DNA of 64,000 nucleotides from Campylobacter cuniculorum DSM 23162 = LMG 24588. Its GTDB lineage: Bacteria > Campylobacterota > Campylobacteria > Campylobacterales > Campylobacteraceae. Location: NCBI RefSeq assembly GCF_002104335.1, contig NZ_CP020867.1:868001-932000 (forward strand), in the 5' to 3' direction. The position numbers and the translations under genes are program-made. The notes under the pieces are model-generated. The model worked only from the letters and a program-made list of their open reading frames with translations. It searched no databases and was not told the DNA's origin. This document shows positions 7,736 to 15,630 of this stretch, in pieces (position 1 is the first letter of the stretch; each line of letters starts with the position of its first letter).

Positions 7736-9681
7736 CAAGACAAGAATATTTAGAAAAAATTACTCAAGCTAATGAGTGGGCTCAAGCATATTATAACAAA
7801 GATGACCCTCTAGCAAGCGATGAAGAATACGATGCTTTAATAAAACAATTAAGAGCCTTTGAAGAGCAAAACCCCACTCAAATTGCTCCTAATTCACCCA
7901 CACAAAAAATTGCTCCGACTTTACAAAGCGAATTTCATAAAATACCGCATCTTAGCAAAATGTGGTCTATGGAGGATGTTTTCAATGAAACTGAACTAAG
8001 AGCTTGGGCTAAGAGGGCAAATTGTGAAAAGAATTTTTTCATCGAGCCTAAATTTGATGGGGCAAGTCTTAATCTCATCTATGAAAATGGCAAACTTATA
8101 AGCGGTGCTACTCGTGGAGACGGCGAGGTTGGCGAGGATATTACTTTAAATGTTTTAGAAATAGAAAACATCCCAAAAACTATAGCTTATAAAGAAAAAA
8201 TCGAAATTAGAGGCGAGATTGTGATTTTAAAAAAGGATTTTAATAGCATTAATGAGCAAAGAATCAAAGAGAATCAAAATCCTTTTGCAAATCCTAGAAA
8301 CGCTGCAAGTGGAAGTTTAAGGCAGCTTGATACAAGCATCACAAAAGAAAGAAATTTGAAATTTTATCCTTGGGGGGTGGGTGAAAATACTTTAAGCTTT
8401 AAAAAACACAGCGAAGTGATGAATTTCATAAGAGAGCTTGGCTTTTTAAAAGATGATTTTATAAGGCTTTGTGCGAATTTAGATGAGGTTTTAACTTCTT
8501 ATAAAGAGCTTTTAAGCTTAAGAGAACAAAAAGCTATGATGATGGATGGGATGGTTGTAAGAATCGATGATATAGAACTTTGCAATGAGCTTGGTTATAC
8601 GGTTAAATTTCCTAAATTTATGGCAGCTTTTAAATTTCCAGCTCTTGAAAAAACGACGCGTTTGTTGGCTGTGAATTTGCAAGTTGGTAGGAGCGGAGTG
8701 ATTACGCCTGTGGCGGCGTTAGAACCTGTTAATTTAGATGGGGTGATTGTAAAATCCGCAACTCTTCATAATTTTGATGAAATTTCAAGGCTTGATGTGA
8801 GGATTAATGATTTTGTGAATGTGATTAGAAGCGGAGATGTGATTCCAAAAATCACTAAAGTTTTCAAAGACAGACGCGATGGCTTAGAGCAAGAAATTGT
8901 GCGTCCACAGCTTTGTCCTGTATGTCAAAATGAGCTTTTGGATGAAAAAACGATGATAAAATGCCAAAATTTGGATTGTAAAGCAAGACTTGTTAATTCT
9001 ATCATACATTTTGTGTCTAAAAAATGCCTTAATATCGATGGATTGGGAGAAAATATCGTAGAGCTTTTATATGAAAAAGGTAAAATCAGCACTTTGGAGA
9101 GCATTTTTCATCTTAAATATGAGGATTTTGAAAATTTAGAAGGTTTTAAAGAAAAGAAAATCACTAAGCTTTTAAAGGCGATTGAAGATTCAAAAACTTG
9201 CGAACTCTATCGTTTTATCACGGCTTTGGGCATCGAACACATTGGTGAAGTTGCAGCTAAGAAACTTGCAAAAACCTTCGGCAAAATGTGGCATAAACAA
9301 GGCTTTGAGGATTATAAAAATCTCGAAGGCTTTGGAGAGGAAATGGCAAAGAGTTTGGAGGAATTTAGCCGTGTGAATCTGCAAAGAATTGATGATTTTT
9401 ATATTTTATTGAATTTAAGCGAAGAAAAGAGTGAAGTTGTGGAGCAAAGTCCTATTAAGGATAAGATTTTTGTGATTACAGGCACACTTTCGCGTCCTAG
9501 AGATGAGTTTAAAGCTTTGATTGAAAAATTTGGTGGAAAGGTCAGCTCTTCAGTGTCTAAAAAAACTTCTTTTGTGCTTTTTGGGAAAGAGGCGGGTTCA
9601 AAACTTGATAGGGCTAAAGAATTAAATCTTGTTTGCCTTAGTGAAGAAGAATTTAACCAAATGCTTCACAATGCGTTATGA
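7732..9681 (+). CDS. ligA: NAD-dependent DNA ligase
   Basis: A 649-residue bacterial ligase with all domains: N-terminal Ia domain, adenylation domain with the nucleophilic Lys107 in EPKFDGAS, OB fold with the VGRSGVITPVA segment, a four-cysteine zinc finger (CPVC...CQNLDC, about residues 402-424), helix-hairpin-helix repeats (NIDGLGEN, ALGIEHIGEVAA), and a C-terminal BRCT domain from about residue 572. It joins Okazaki fragments and repair nicks using NAD+. It overlaps folP by four bases, and tlyA begins inside its last codons. Confidence 0.98.
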   Translation: MTRQEYLEKITQANEWAQAYYNKDDPLASDEEYDALIKQLRAFEEQNPTQIAPNSPTQKIAPTLQSEFHKIPHLSKMWSMEDVFNETELRAWAKRANCEKNFFIEPKFDGASLNLIYENGKLISGATRGDGEVGEDITLNVLEIENIPKTIAYKEKIEIRGEIVILKKDFNSINEQRIKENQNPFANPRNAASGSLRQLDTSITKERNLKFYPWGVGENTLSFKKHSEVMNFIRELGFLKDDFIRLCANLDEVLTSYKELLSLREQKAMMMDGMVVRIDDIELCNELGYTVKFPKFMAAFKFPALEKTTRLLAVNLQVGRSGVITPVAALEPVNLDGVIVKSATLHNFDEISRLDVRINDFVNVIRSGDVIPKITKVFKDRRDGLEQEIVRPQLCPVCQNELLDEKTMIKCQNLDCKARLVNSIIHFVSKKCLNIDGLGENIVELLYEKGKISTLESIFHLKYEDFENLEGFKEKKITKLLKAIEDSKTCELYRFITALGIEHIGEVAAKKLAKTFGKMWHKQGFEDYKNLEGFGEEMAKSLEEFSRVNLQRIDDFYILLNLSEEKSEVVEQSPIKDKIFVITGTLSRPRDEFKALIEKFGGKVSSSVSKKTSFVLFGKEAGSKLDRAKELNLVCLSEEEFNQMLHNAL

Positions 9682-10432
9682 TACCTTTGTGGCTTTAAGT
9701 CTAAAAATCAGCAGAAATAAGGCTTTAGAGCTTATAGAAAAAAAAGAAATTTTACTCAATCAAAAATTGTTTAAACCTTCTTTTAATGTGAAAAAATATT
9801 TGCAAAATTTACTTGCTTGTGAGAATTTGCAAGAGAAAGATTTGTTTGATTGCAAGGAATTAAAACTCGAGCTTTTAACGAAAATTTATGTGAGTCGTGC
9901 AGCTTTAAAACTTAAAAATTTTATTTTGCAAAATGATTTAGAAATTAGCGGAAAAACTTGTTTGGATATAGGTTCAAGTACGGGAGGTTTTGTGCAAGTT
10001 TTACTTGAATTTGGAGCCCTTAAGGTTGTAGCTTTGGATGTGGGAAACAATCAACTCCATTTAAGTTTAAGAGAAGATCAAAGGGTTAAATGTGTTGAAA
10101 ATACGGATTTAAAGGATTTTAAAACTGAAGAAAAATTTGAATGGATTAGCTGTGATGTGAGTTTTACTTCGCTTTTAAATTTGCTCTCTTATATCGATAA
10201 GCTCGCACTTAAAGACATTATTTTGCTTTTTAAGCCCGAATTTGAGGTGGGTGTGAATGTTAAGAGAAATAAAAGGGGTGTTTTAAAGGATGATTTAGAA
10301 TCAATCAAAGCCAGAAAAAAATTTGAAAAAATGTGCTTGAATTTAGGTTGGTTGCTAAAGAGTACTGCCGTTTCAAGCATTAAAGGAAAAGAGGGGAATG
10401 TTGAATATTTTTACTACTATAGCAAAGTGTGA
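9671..10432 (+). CDS. tlyA: rRNA 2'-O-methyltransferase TlyA
   Basis: About 253 residues. An N-terminal S4 RNA-binding domain (LKISRNKALELIEKKEILLNQK) is followed by an FtsJ-like methyltransferase domain with the SAM loop LDIGSSTGGFVQVLLE and the C-terminal SSIKGKEGNVEYFYYY signature of TlyA. TlyA methylates 2'-hydroxyls of 16S and/or 23S rRNA and influences capreomycin sensitivity; it was formerly called a hemolysin. I start at ATG 9671, which gives the family-like MRYDTFVALSL opening; the frame is open upstream to 9629 inside ligA. The gene overlaps ligA at its start and ribF at its end. Confidence 0.92.
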   Translation: MRYDTFVALSLKISRNKALELIEKKEILLNQKLFKPSFNVKKYLQNLLACENLQEKDLFDCKELKLELLTKIYVSRAALKLKNFILQNDLEISGKTCLDIGSSTGGFVQVLLEFGALKVVALDVGNNQLHLSLREDQRVKCVENTDLKDFKTEEKFEWISCDVSFTSLLNLLSYIDKLALKDIILLFKPEFEVGVNVKRNKRGVLKDDLESIKARKKFEKMCLNLGWLLKSTAVSSIKGKEGNVEYFYYYSKV

Positions 10433-11252
10433 GATTGAAGCTTTGGCACTTGGTTGTTTTGATGGTTTGCATTTGGGACATTTTGAGCTTATTAAATGTT
10501 TGGGTGAGAATTCTGCCCTTTTGGTGATTGATAAATTTAAGAGTAAAAAACTTTGCACAAATGAAGACAAACGCGAATTAAGCAAAAAAGAAATCATAGA
10601 ACTTGATTTTGAGAGCATTAAATTTTTAGATGGACAAGATTTTTTTAACGCACTTAAAAAGGAATTTCCAAAGTTAAAGCATATAGTTGTGGGATATGAT
10701 TTTTCTTTTGGTAAAGATAGAAAATACAAAGCTGAGGACATTCAAAGAATCAGCGGATTAAAAACGACGATTATCGCTGAATATAAAATCAATTCTCAAG
10801 CCGTGCATACAAGCTTAATCAAAGATTTTCTTAGCAGGGGTGAGCTTGAAAAGGCTAATGAATTTTTAGGACGCTCTTATAGCATTAAAGGAGCTTTGAT
10901 TCGGGGGCAAGGTTTGGGTTCTAAGGAGCTTTATGCAACTTTAAATTTAGAATGCAAAGAATATTTTTTACCTAAAAATGGAGTTTATGCAACTTTTTGT
11001 GAGCTTAAGGGTAGGGTTTATAAAAGTGTGAGTTTTATAGGAATACGTTTGAGCGATAAAAAATTTGCAATAGAAACGCATATTTTAGGAGATTTTAATC
11101 TTAAGCTTGAATTAGGAGAATGTTTAAAACTTAGTTTTATAAAATTTTTAAGAGAGAATCAAAATTTTAAAGATTTCACTCTTTTAAAGGCTCAAATTTC
11201 AAAGGATATTGAAGAAGCTTTAAAGATTTTAGAAAAAAAGGAACAAAAATGA
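10398..11252 (+). CDS. ribF: Bifunctional riboflavin kinase / FAD synthetase
   Basis: A 284-residue RibF. The N-terminal nucleotidyltransferase domain carries GCFDGLHLGHFELI (HxGH type, about residues 19-32) and GYDFSFGKDR. The C-terminal flavokinase domain is marked by IKGALIRGQGLGSKELYATLN. It converts riboflavin to FMN and FAD. The two active-site regions are in order and the length is near the epsilonproteobacterial norm. ATG 10398 lies 35 bases inside tlyA; the stop overlaps cmoA by four bases. Confidence 0.93.
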   Translation: MLNIFTTIAKCEIEALALGCFDGLHLGHFELIKCLGENSALLVIDKFKSKKLCTNEDKRELSKKEIIELDFESIKFLDGQDFFNALKKEFPKLKHIVVGYDFSFGKDRKYKAEDIQRISGLKTTIIAEYKINSQAVHTSLIKDFLSRGELEKANEFLGRSYSIKGALIRGQGLGSKELYATLNLECKEYFLPKNGVYATFCELKGRVYKSVSFIGIRLSDKKFAIETHILGDFNLKLELGECLKLSFIKFLRENQNFKDFTLLKAQISKDIEEALKILEKKEQK

Positions 11253-11953
11253 AAGACAATCTTTTCAAAAAAAGTCCTAAAAAACAATTCGAATTTGATA
11301 AAAGTGTAGCGAGTGTCTTTGATGATATGATTTATCGTTCTGTGCCATTTTACAAAGAAAATTTAGAGCTTTGCGTGAGTTTAGTCTCCAAACTTGCACC
11401 GCAGAAAGCCAAAATTTGCGATTTAGGTTGTGCGAGTGGAAATTTTTTGTTAGAACTTTTTAAATCGCGTAAAGATTTTATTTTAAGCGGGATTGATAAT
11501 GCCAAACCCATGCTTGAAATTGCCAAGCAAAAAGCTAAGGCTTATGGAGCTAAGATAGAATTTTTTGAACATTCTTTGAATGAATTTAGTTTTTTTAAAA
11601 ATGATGTTTTTATCGCAACTTATACCTTGCAATTTATAAGACCGCCTAAAAGACAGGCTTTGGTGGATAAAATTTATAAGAATTTAAATGAAAATGGAAT
11701 TTTTATATTGAGCGAAAAAATCCTTTATGAAGATGCCTTTTTATCTAAAAAAATTTTAGAACTTTATGCTGAATATAAAGAAAAACAAGGTTATACTAAA
11801 TTTGAAATTTCTGCAAAAAGAGAGGCTTTGGAAAATGTCCTTGTGCCTTATAGCACAAAAGAAAATATCTTTTTGCTTCAAAATGCGGGCTTTAAAAGCA
11901 TAGAAACTTTGTTTAAATGGGCAAATTTTGAGAGTTTTATTGCTTTTAAATGA
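11249..11953 (+). CDS. cmoA: Carboxy-SAM synthase CmoA
   Basis: A 234-residue class I SAM-binding protein. DKSVASVFDDMIYRSVPFY near the N-terminus, the SAM-binding ICDLGCASGNFLLEL, and TYTLQFIRPPKR match CmoA. CmoA makes carboxy-S-adenosylmethionine from SAM and prephenate, used by CmoB to form 5-oxyacetyluridine in the tRNA wobble position. It is the last gene of the overlapping operon that starts at rppH; only nine bases separate it from the pentapeptide gene. Confidence 0.92.
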   Translation: MKDNLFKKSPKKQFEFDKSVASVFDDMIYRSVPFYKENLELCVSLVSKLAPQKAKICDLGCASGNFLLELFKSRKDFILSGIDNAKPMLEIAKQKAKAYGAKIEFFEHSLNEFSFFKNDVFIATYTLQFIRPPKRQALVDKIYKNLNENGIFILSEKILYEDAFLSKKILELYAEYKEKQGYTKFEISAKREALENVLVPYSTKENIFLLQNAGFKSIETLFKWANFESFIAFK

Positions 11954-11962
11954 GGGAGATTT

Positions 11963-13315
11963 ATGAATTATGTTGATTTTGATTCTATGGAATTTATCTC
12001 AAAACCACAAGAGAGAAAAGAAGATAGAGCTAAGATAGCTGAAATTTTAGGAATTAATGAAGATAAAGTGGAATATGGTGAGTATTCTATTGCTAATGAA
12101 AAAATAGAATGTTTTTGCATTCAAGGAAATCAAAATGAAAAAATACATATAAAAACAGAAGAAAATCTCAAAGAATTATTAAAAAATTATTCTTTAGTTT
12201 TTAAAGATTGCACATTTAAATCTTTTAAATGTATTGCTGATAAAAAAGAAAGTATTGAAAAATTAGGTTTTATAAAATGCGAAATAGAATCTTTTTTGAT
12301 AGAGAATATTGAGTTTAAAGCTTCTTTTAAAATGTTAGATTGTGGAATAGGAAATAAACAAAATACTGAGTGTAATTTTTCATCTATAATATTTAAAGGA
12401 GATTGTAATTTCTTTTATACAAGATTTTATGCAAATTGTCGTTTCTCTGATTCTGAATTTCAAAGCAAATGTAATTTTTCAAATGCAAGATTTTACGCAA
12501 ATTGCAATTTCTCTAGTTCTCAATTTAAACTTAGATGCAATTTTTCATCTGCAACATTTGAAGGAGATTGCGATTTTTCAAAAGTGGAATTTGAAAAAAG
12601 TGATGAATCACAAATACATAGGAATAATTATGCTTTTTCATGTGCAACATTTAAAGGAAATTGCAATTTCTCTAGCTCTAATTTTCAAGGCAAATGTTAT
12701 TTTAGAAATGCGATATTTTATAAAAGGTGTGATTTTCAAAAAGCAACATTTGGAGGGGATTACGATTTCTCTGGTTCTCAATTTAAAGAAGATTGTGATT
12801 TTTCAGAGGTAGAATTTAAAGAGTATTGTGATTTTTCTAGGGCTGATTTTAAAGATAATGTAAGTTTTTATGCAGCAATTTTTGAAAAGGGATTTGATTT
12901 TTCTCAAACAAATTTTGAGAAGAATTTAAATCTTGTCAATACAGATTTAAATTTTGATTTTAAAGTTTTAAAGAAAAAAATAGAAGAAAAGTCTGAAAAT
13001 AATAAAGAACAAGGTATTGATAAAACTCTAGAACAGCTTGCAAATGATTTTAGAGATAGCTTTAGAATATGTAAAAATGCTTTGATAAAAGACAATAATC
13101 TCTTGGACGCTTCAAATTTTCATAAACTTGAGCTTTATGCTAAAGAAATTGAATTAGAAGAAAAATCGAAGAGAAAAATTGAATGGGATAAAAGCAAACT
13201 CGAAGAAAATATAAATAAAATTGTAAAAAAATTTAAATATTTTATAGAACATTTGCTTTTGGCATTTTATAGAAAATCAAGCGACCATCACACGGATTTT
13301 TTAAAAATTTTTTAA
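11963..13315 (+). CDS. Pentapeptide-repeat protein, N-terminal part of a frameshifted gene
   Basis: 450 residues behind a GGGAG ribosome-binding site. Residues ~120-320 form a repeat with a ten-residue beat of the type C-[ND]-F-S-x-x-x-F-x-x, a Cys/Phe-rich variant of the pentapeptide (right-handed quadrilateral beta-helix) fold. A coiled, charged stretch follows (about 330-430). The frame stops at a TAA created by a run of six T after AAAAA. Removing one T reads straight into the hydrophobic frame starting near 13316, so the gene looks like a single ~690-residue membrane-anchored protein broken by one base. Function is unknown. It is AT-rich, sits between cmoA and mscL, and was probably inserted there. 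Confidence 0.75.
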   Translation: MNYVDFDSMEFISKPQERKEDRAKIAEILGINEDKVEYGEYSIANEKIECFCIQGNQNEKIHIKTEENLKELLKNYSLVFKDCTFKSFKCIADKKESIEKLGFIKCEIESFLIENIEFKASFKMLDCGIGNKQNTECNFSSIIFKGDCNFFYTRFYANCRFSDSEFQSKCNFSNARFYANCNFSSSQFKLRCNFSSATFEGDCDFSKVEFEKSDESQIHRNNYAFSCATFKGNCNFSSSNFQGKCYFRNAIFYKRCDFQKATFGGDYDFSGSQFKEDCDFSEVEFKEYCDFSRADFKDNVSFYAAIFEKGFDFSQTNFEKNLNLVNTDLNFDFKVLKKKIEEKSENNKEQGIDKTLEQLANDFRDSFRICKNALIKDNNLLDASNFHKLELYAKEIELEEKSKRKIEWDKSKLEENINKIVKKFKYFIEHLLLAFYRKSSDHHTDFLKIF

Positions 13316-14048
13316 CAATTTCATATTGCTCATCAGTTTATATGCCGTGTTTCTTTTAAAATTACTTGGAATACATCAAGATAAATTACAAGATAAAACA
13401 ATTTATTTAACAATAATCCCTAGTTTTTTTAATAATTTTGAATTCCTTATTAAAATACATAAGGATAAAGTGCAGGATAATGCAATTTATTCAATTTTAT
13501 CTGATTTTTTTCATAGTTATAAATTTTTGATATTGATTATATCCTTTTTATTAATTTTAGGAATTTTTATATTTAAATCAAAGATTTGTGATAAGTTTTT
13601 GAAATTTAAACATTTTATTAAAAAATTTAGAAAAGATTTTTGGGAGTTGATTAAAACCATTATTTTTCCTTGTTTATTTAATATTATTTTTATCTGTTCG
13701 ATTGGTATTGCTATTCTTTTTCTATTTTATACTTTATTTAGTGAAGATGTTGCGTTTTCTTTATTTATAAATGTCTCATTTGTAATTTTGTATTTGTTTT
13801 TTGTTTGTACGCAATCATTGTTTTTGAGATATCTATGCTTGGTATCTTTTTATCTGTTTTTTATTTACATTCTCATACAAGCTCCTAGCATTATCAATAT
13901 AATATCTCATTTTTCAAGCGATTCAAATTTTAATAATCCTAATTATCCAGCTCTTATGACTTTAAATACTATTTATATTATATTGTCATTATTGATTCTT
14001 TTCTCTGTGCAAAAAACCGCTCGTAAAAATTCTATCGTGCCAACTTAA
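13316..14048 (+). pseudogene. Membrane domain detached from the pentapeptide-repeat protein by a frameshift
   Basis: About 240 residues with five or six hydrophobic segments (for example FILLISLYAVFLLKLLG, a FLILIISFLLILG segment, and a long one near FYLFFIYILIQ). A TTG at 13326 could start an ORF, but no Shine-Dalgarno precedes it. The reading is continuous with the upstream gene if one T is dropped from the run at about 13308-13313, giving IFNNFILLISL across the join. I therefore treat it as the C-terminal domain of the pentapeptide protein. It could still be translated by slippage at AAAAATTTTTT. Function is unknown. Confidence 0.6.
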
Positions 14049-14161
14049 ACGCAATGAGTTGGCTGAAATGAAATTGTAATATTTATGAGTTAAAATTATT
14101 TTTACATTTTTTATTGCCATTGTTTTGCAAAAAATTGAAAATTAAAAAAAAGGATTTGGAA

Positions 14162-14608
14162 ATGTTTAAAGAATTTAGAAATTTCATTTTAAGAGGCAAT
14201 GCCTTTGATGTAGCGGTAGGAATCATCATCGGAGCAGCTTTTAGTAAGATTGTGGATTCTTTGGTTAAAGATGTGATTATGCCTCCGCTTGGCTTTTTAC
14301 TTAAGGGTGTGGATTTTTCTAATTTATTCATTGTTTTAAAAGAAGGCACAAAAAAAGCCCCCTATGCTACACTTGAACTTGCTAAAAGTGCAGGGGCTAT
14401 TACGCTCAATATCGGGCTTTTTATCAATACATTAATCACTTTTTTCATCATAGCCACAACCATTTTTCTTTTGTTTAAAAGCATAGACAAACTCAGACGC
14501 ATGACTTTGAAAAATCAAACGCAAAGCCAAGAAAAATCTTGTCCCTATTGTCTGTCTAAAATCCCTAATCAAGCTATAAAATGTGCATATTGCACGAGTG
14601 ATTTATAA
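14162..14608 (+). CDS. mscL: Large-conductance mechanosensitive channel with C-terminal zinc ribbon
   Basis: 148 residues. FKEFRNFILRGNAFDVAVG and DVIMPPLG are the MscL signature, with two transmembrane helices (about 18-45 and 75-105). MscL opens under membrane tension to release osmolytes on hypo-osmotic shock. After the second helix the protein ends in CPYC-x12-CAYC, a short zinc-ribbon-like tail beyond the usual MscL C-terminal helix. ATG 14162 is chosen for its AAGGAT site; the frame is open further upstream, but that part lacks family similarity. The gene is monocistronic, flanked by the pentapeptide locus and the grpE promoter region. Confidence 0.92.
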   Translation: MFKEFRNFILRGNAFDVAVGIIIGAAFSKIVDSLVKDVIMPPLGFLLKGVDFSNLFIVLKEGTKKAPYATLELAKSAGAITLNIGLFINTLITFFIIATTIFLLFKSIDKLRRMTLKNQTQSQEKSCPYCLSKIPNQAIKCAYCTSDL

Positions 14609-14733
14609 AACATGATGAATTTAATTTTTTAAAATTAAATGATTTTTGCTGTTTTTTAAATCATTAAAAAAGCATTCAATTTTATAAAAATTTCTCAATT
14701 TGTTTAAATATAATAAATATTAGCTCATAAAAC

Positions 14734-14752
14734 TTTAGTCATATAGACTAAA
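14734..14752. promoter_or_regulatory. Perfect 7-bp inverted repeat upstream of grpE
   Basis: TTTAGTC and GACTAAA are separated by five bases, about 30 bases upstream of the grpE -35 box. It resembles an operator for a dimeric regulator. It matches neither the CIRCE half-site nor the HspR (HAIR) consensus as I know them. The regulator is unidentified. Confidence 0.4.
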
Positions 14753-14782
14753 TAAAATTAATAAAATTTTTTTATTTTATAC

Positions 14783-14812
14783 TTGACAAAATAACACTCA
14801 ATGTTGTATAAT
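14783..14812 (+). promoter_or_regulatory. Promoter of grpE-dnaK
   Basis: TTGACA at 14783-14788 and TATAAT at 14807-14812 are 18 bases apart, both at consensus. An unusually strong -35 for a Campylobacter promoter suggests high heat-shock or housekeeping expression. The spacer contains AACA-ctcaa-TGTT, a weak inverted repeat. Confidence 0.65.
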
Positions 14813-14848
14813 TTTACAAAAATATCCTAAAAACATAGAGGAGGTCAA

Positions 14849-15385
14849 GTGGAAAATCAGGAAAATGAAAATCAATGCGGAGAGAATGAAAAAACTGAAA
14901 ATCAAAATTTTGAGCAAGAAACTTCATCAAATGAAGAATCCCATCAAGAAGCAAAATTGCAAAAAGAATTTGACGAACTTAAGGACAAATACATTAGAGC
15001 CAATGCTGAATTTGAAAATATTAAGAAAAGAATGGAAAAAGAAAAACTTAATGCTTTAGTGTATGCAAATGAAAGTTTTGCTAGGGATTTACTCGATGTT
15101 ATAGATGCTTTAGAAGCAGCAATTAATGTTGAGGCAAATGATGAGTTGAGTTTAAAAATCAAAGAAGGAGTGCAAAATACTTTAGATTTATTTTTCAAAA
15201 AACTTGAAAAACATGGTGTAAAAGCCATTGAAGAACTCAAAGAATTTGACCCTAATTTGCACGAGGCTATGTTTCATACCCAAAGTGCAGAGCATTCAAG
15301 CGGTGAAATTGTGCAAGTACTTCAAAAGGGCTATAAGATTGCAGACCGTGTCATCCGCCCAACCAAAGTTAGTGTGGCAAAATGA
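14849..15385 (+). CDS. grpE: Nucleotide exchange factor GrpE
   Basis: A 178-residue protein. The acidic, Gln/Glu-rich N-terminus (about 45 residues) is followed by the long helical segment [20 protein letters not shown] and the C-terminal signature [22 protein letters not shown]-like beta wing ending in RPTKVSVAK. GrpE releases ADP from DnaK. It starts at GTG 14849 behind a strong GGAGG site. In C. jejuni the gene is preceded by the repressor gene hrcA; here the upstream gene is mscL and no hrcA is present. Confidence 0.96.
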   Translation: MENQENENQCGENEKTENQNFEQETSSNEESHQEAKLQKEFDELKDKYIRANAEFENIKKRMEKEKLNALVYANESFARDLLDVIDALEAAINVEANDELSLKIKEGVQNTLDLFFKKLEKHGVKAIEELKEFDPNLHEAMFHTQSAEHSSGEIVQVLQKGYKIADRVIRPTKVSVAK

Positions 15386-15405
15386 ATTAAAACTAAGGAG
15401 TAGCA

Positions 15406-15465
15406 ATGACAAAGCAGAAGAAAGATAGAGACAAAGCAAAAAATTTGTCTGTTAAAAAAGGATGA
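15406..15465 (+). CDS. Possible 19-codon basic peptide between grpE and dnaK
   Basis: A short reading frame of 19 codons (MTKQKKDRDKAKNLSVKKG) starts at ATG 15406 behind a consensus AAGGAG with ideal spacing, 20 bases after grpE. It is rich in Lys and Asp and has no hydrophobic stretch. It may be a real small protein, a leader for dnaK, or chance. No family is recognised. Confidence 0.3.
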   Translation: MTKQKKDRDKAKNLSVKKG

Positions 15466-15563
15466 TTTTAAAAATTGATGCGTTTGCAAATGAAAATTTG
15501 TAAAATTCGTTTTAAAAATACAGAGAAAAATTTAAGCATATTTTGTGTGTGCTTGGAGAGTTG

Positions 15564-15587
15564 AAAATGGAAAATAAGACCATTTTT
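15564..15587 (+). other. Hairpin between grpE and dnaK
   Basis: AAAATGG (15564-15570) and CCATTTT (15580-15586) can pair with a nine-base loop, followed by further T. It may be a weak attenuator or processing site in the grpE-dnaK leader. The stem has only two G-C pairs, so termination would be partial at best. Confidence 0.3.
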
Positions 15588-15630
15588 TAAATGAGTCAAT
15601 TTAATATTTAAGGATAAAAAAGGATAAAAA

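Noticed and set aside
12429-12812. 127-codon plus-strand frame inside the pentapeptide gene
   Set aside because: Alternative frame of the same repeats; the Cys-x-Phe frame is the one with a ribosome-binding site and fold signature.
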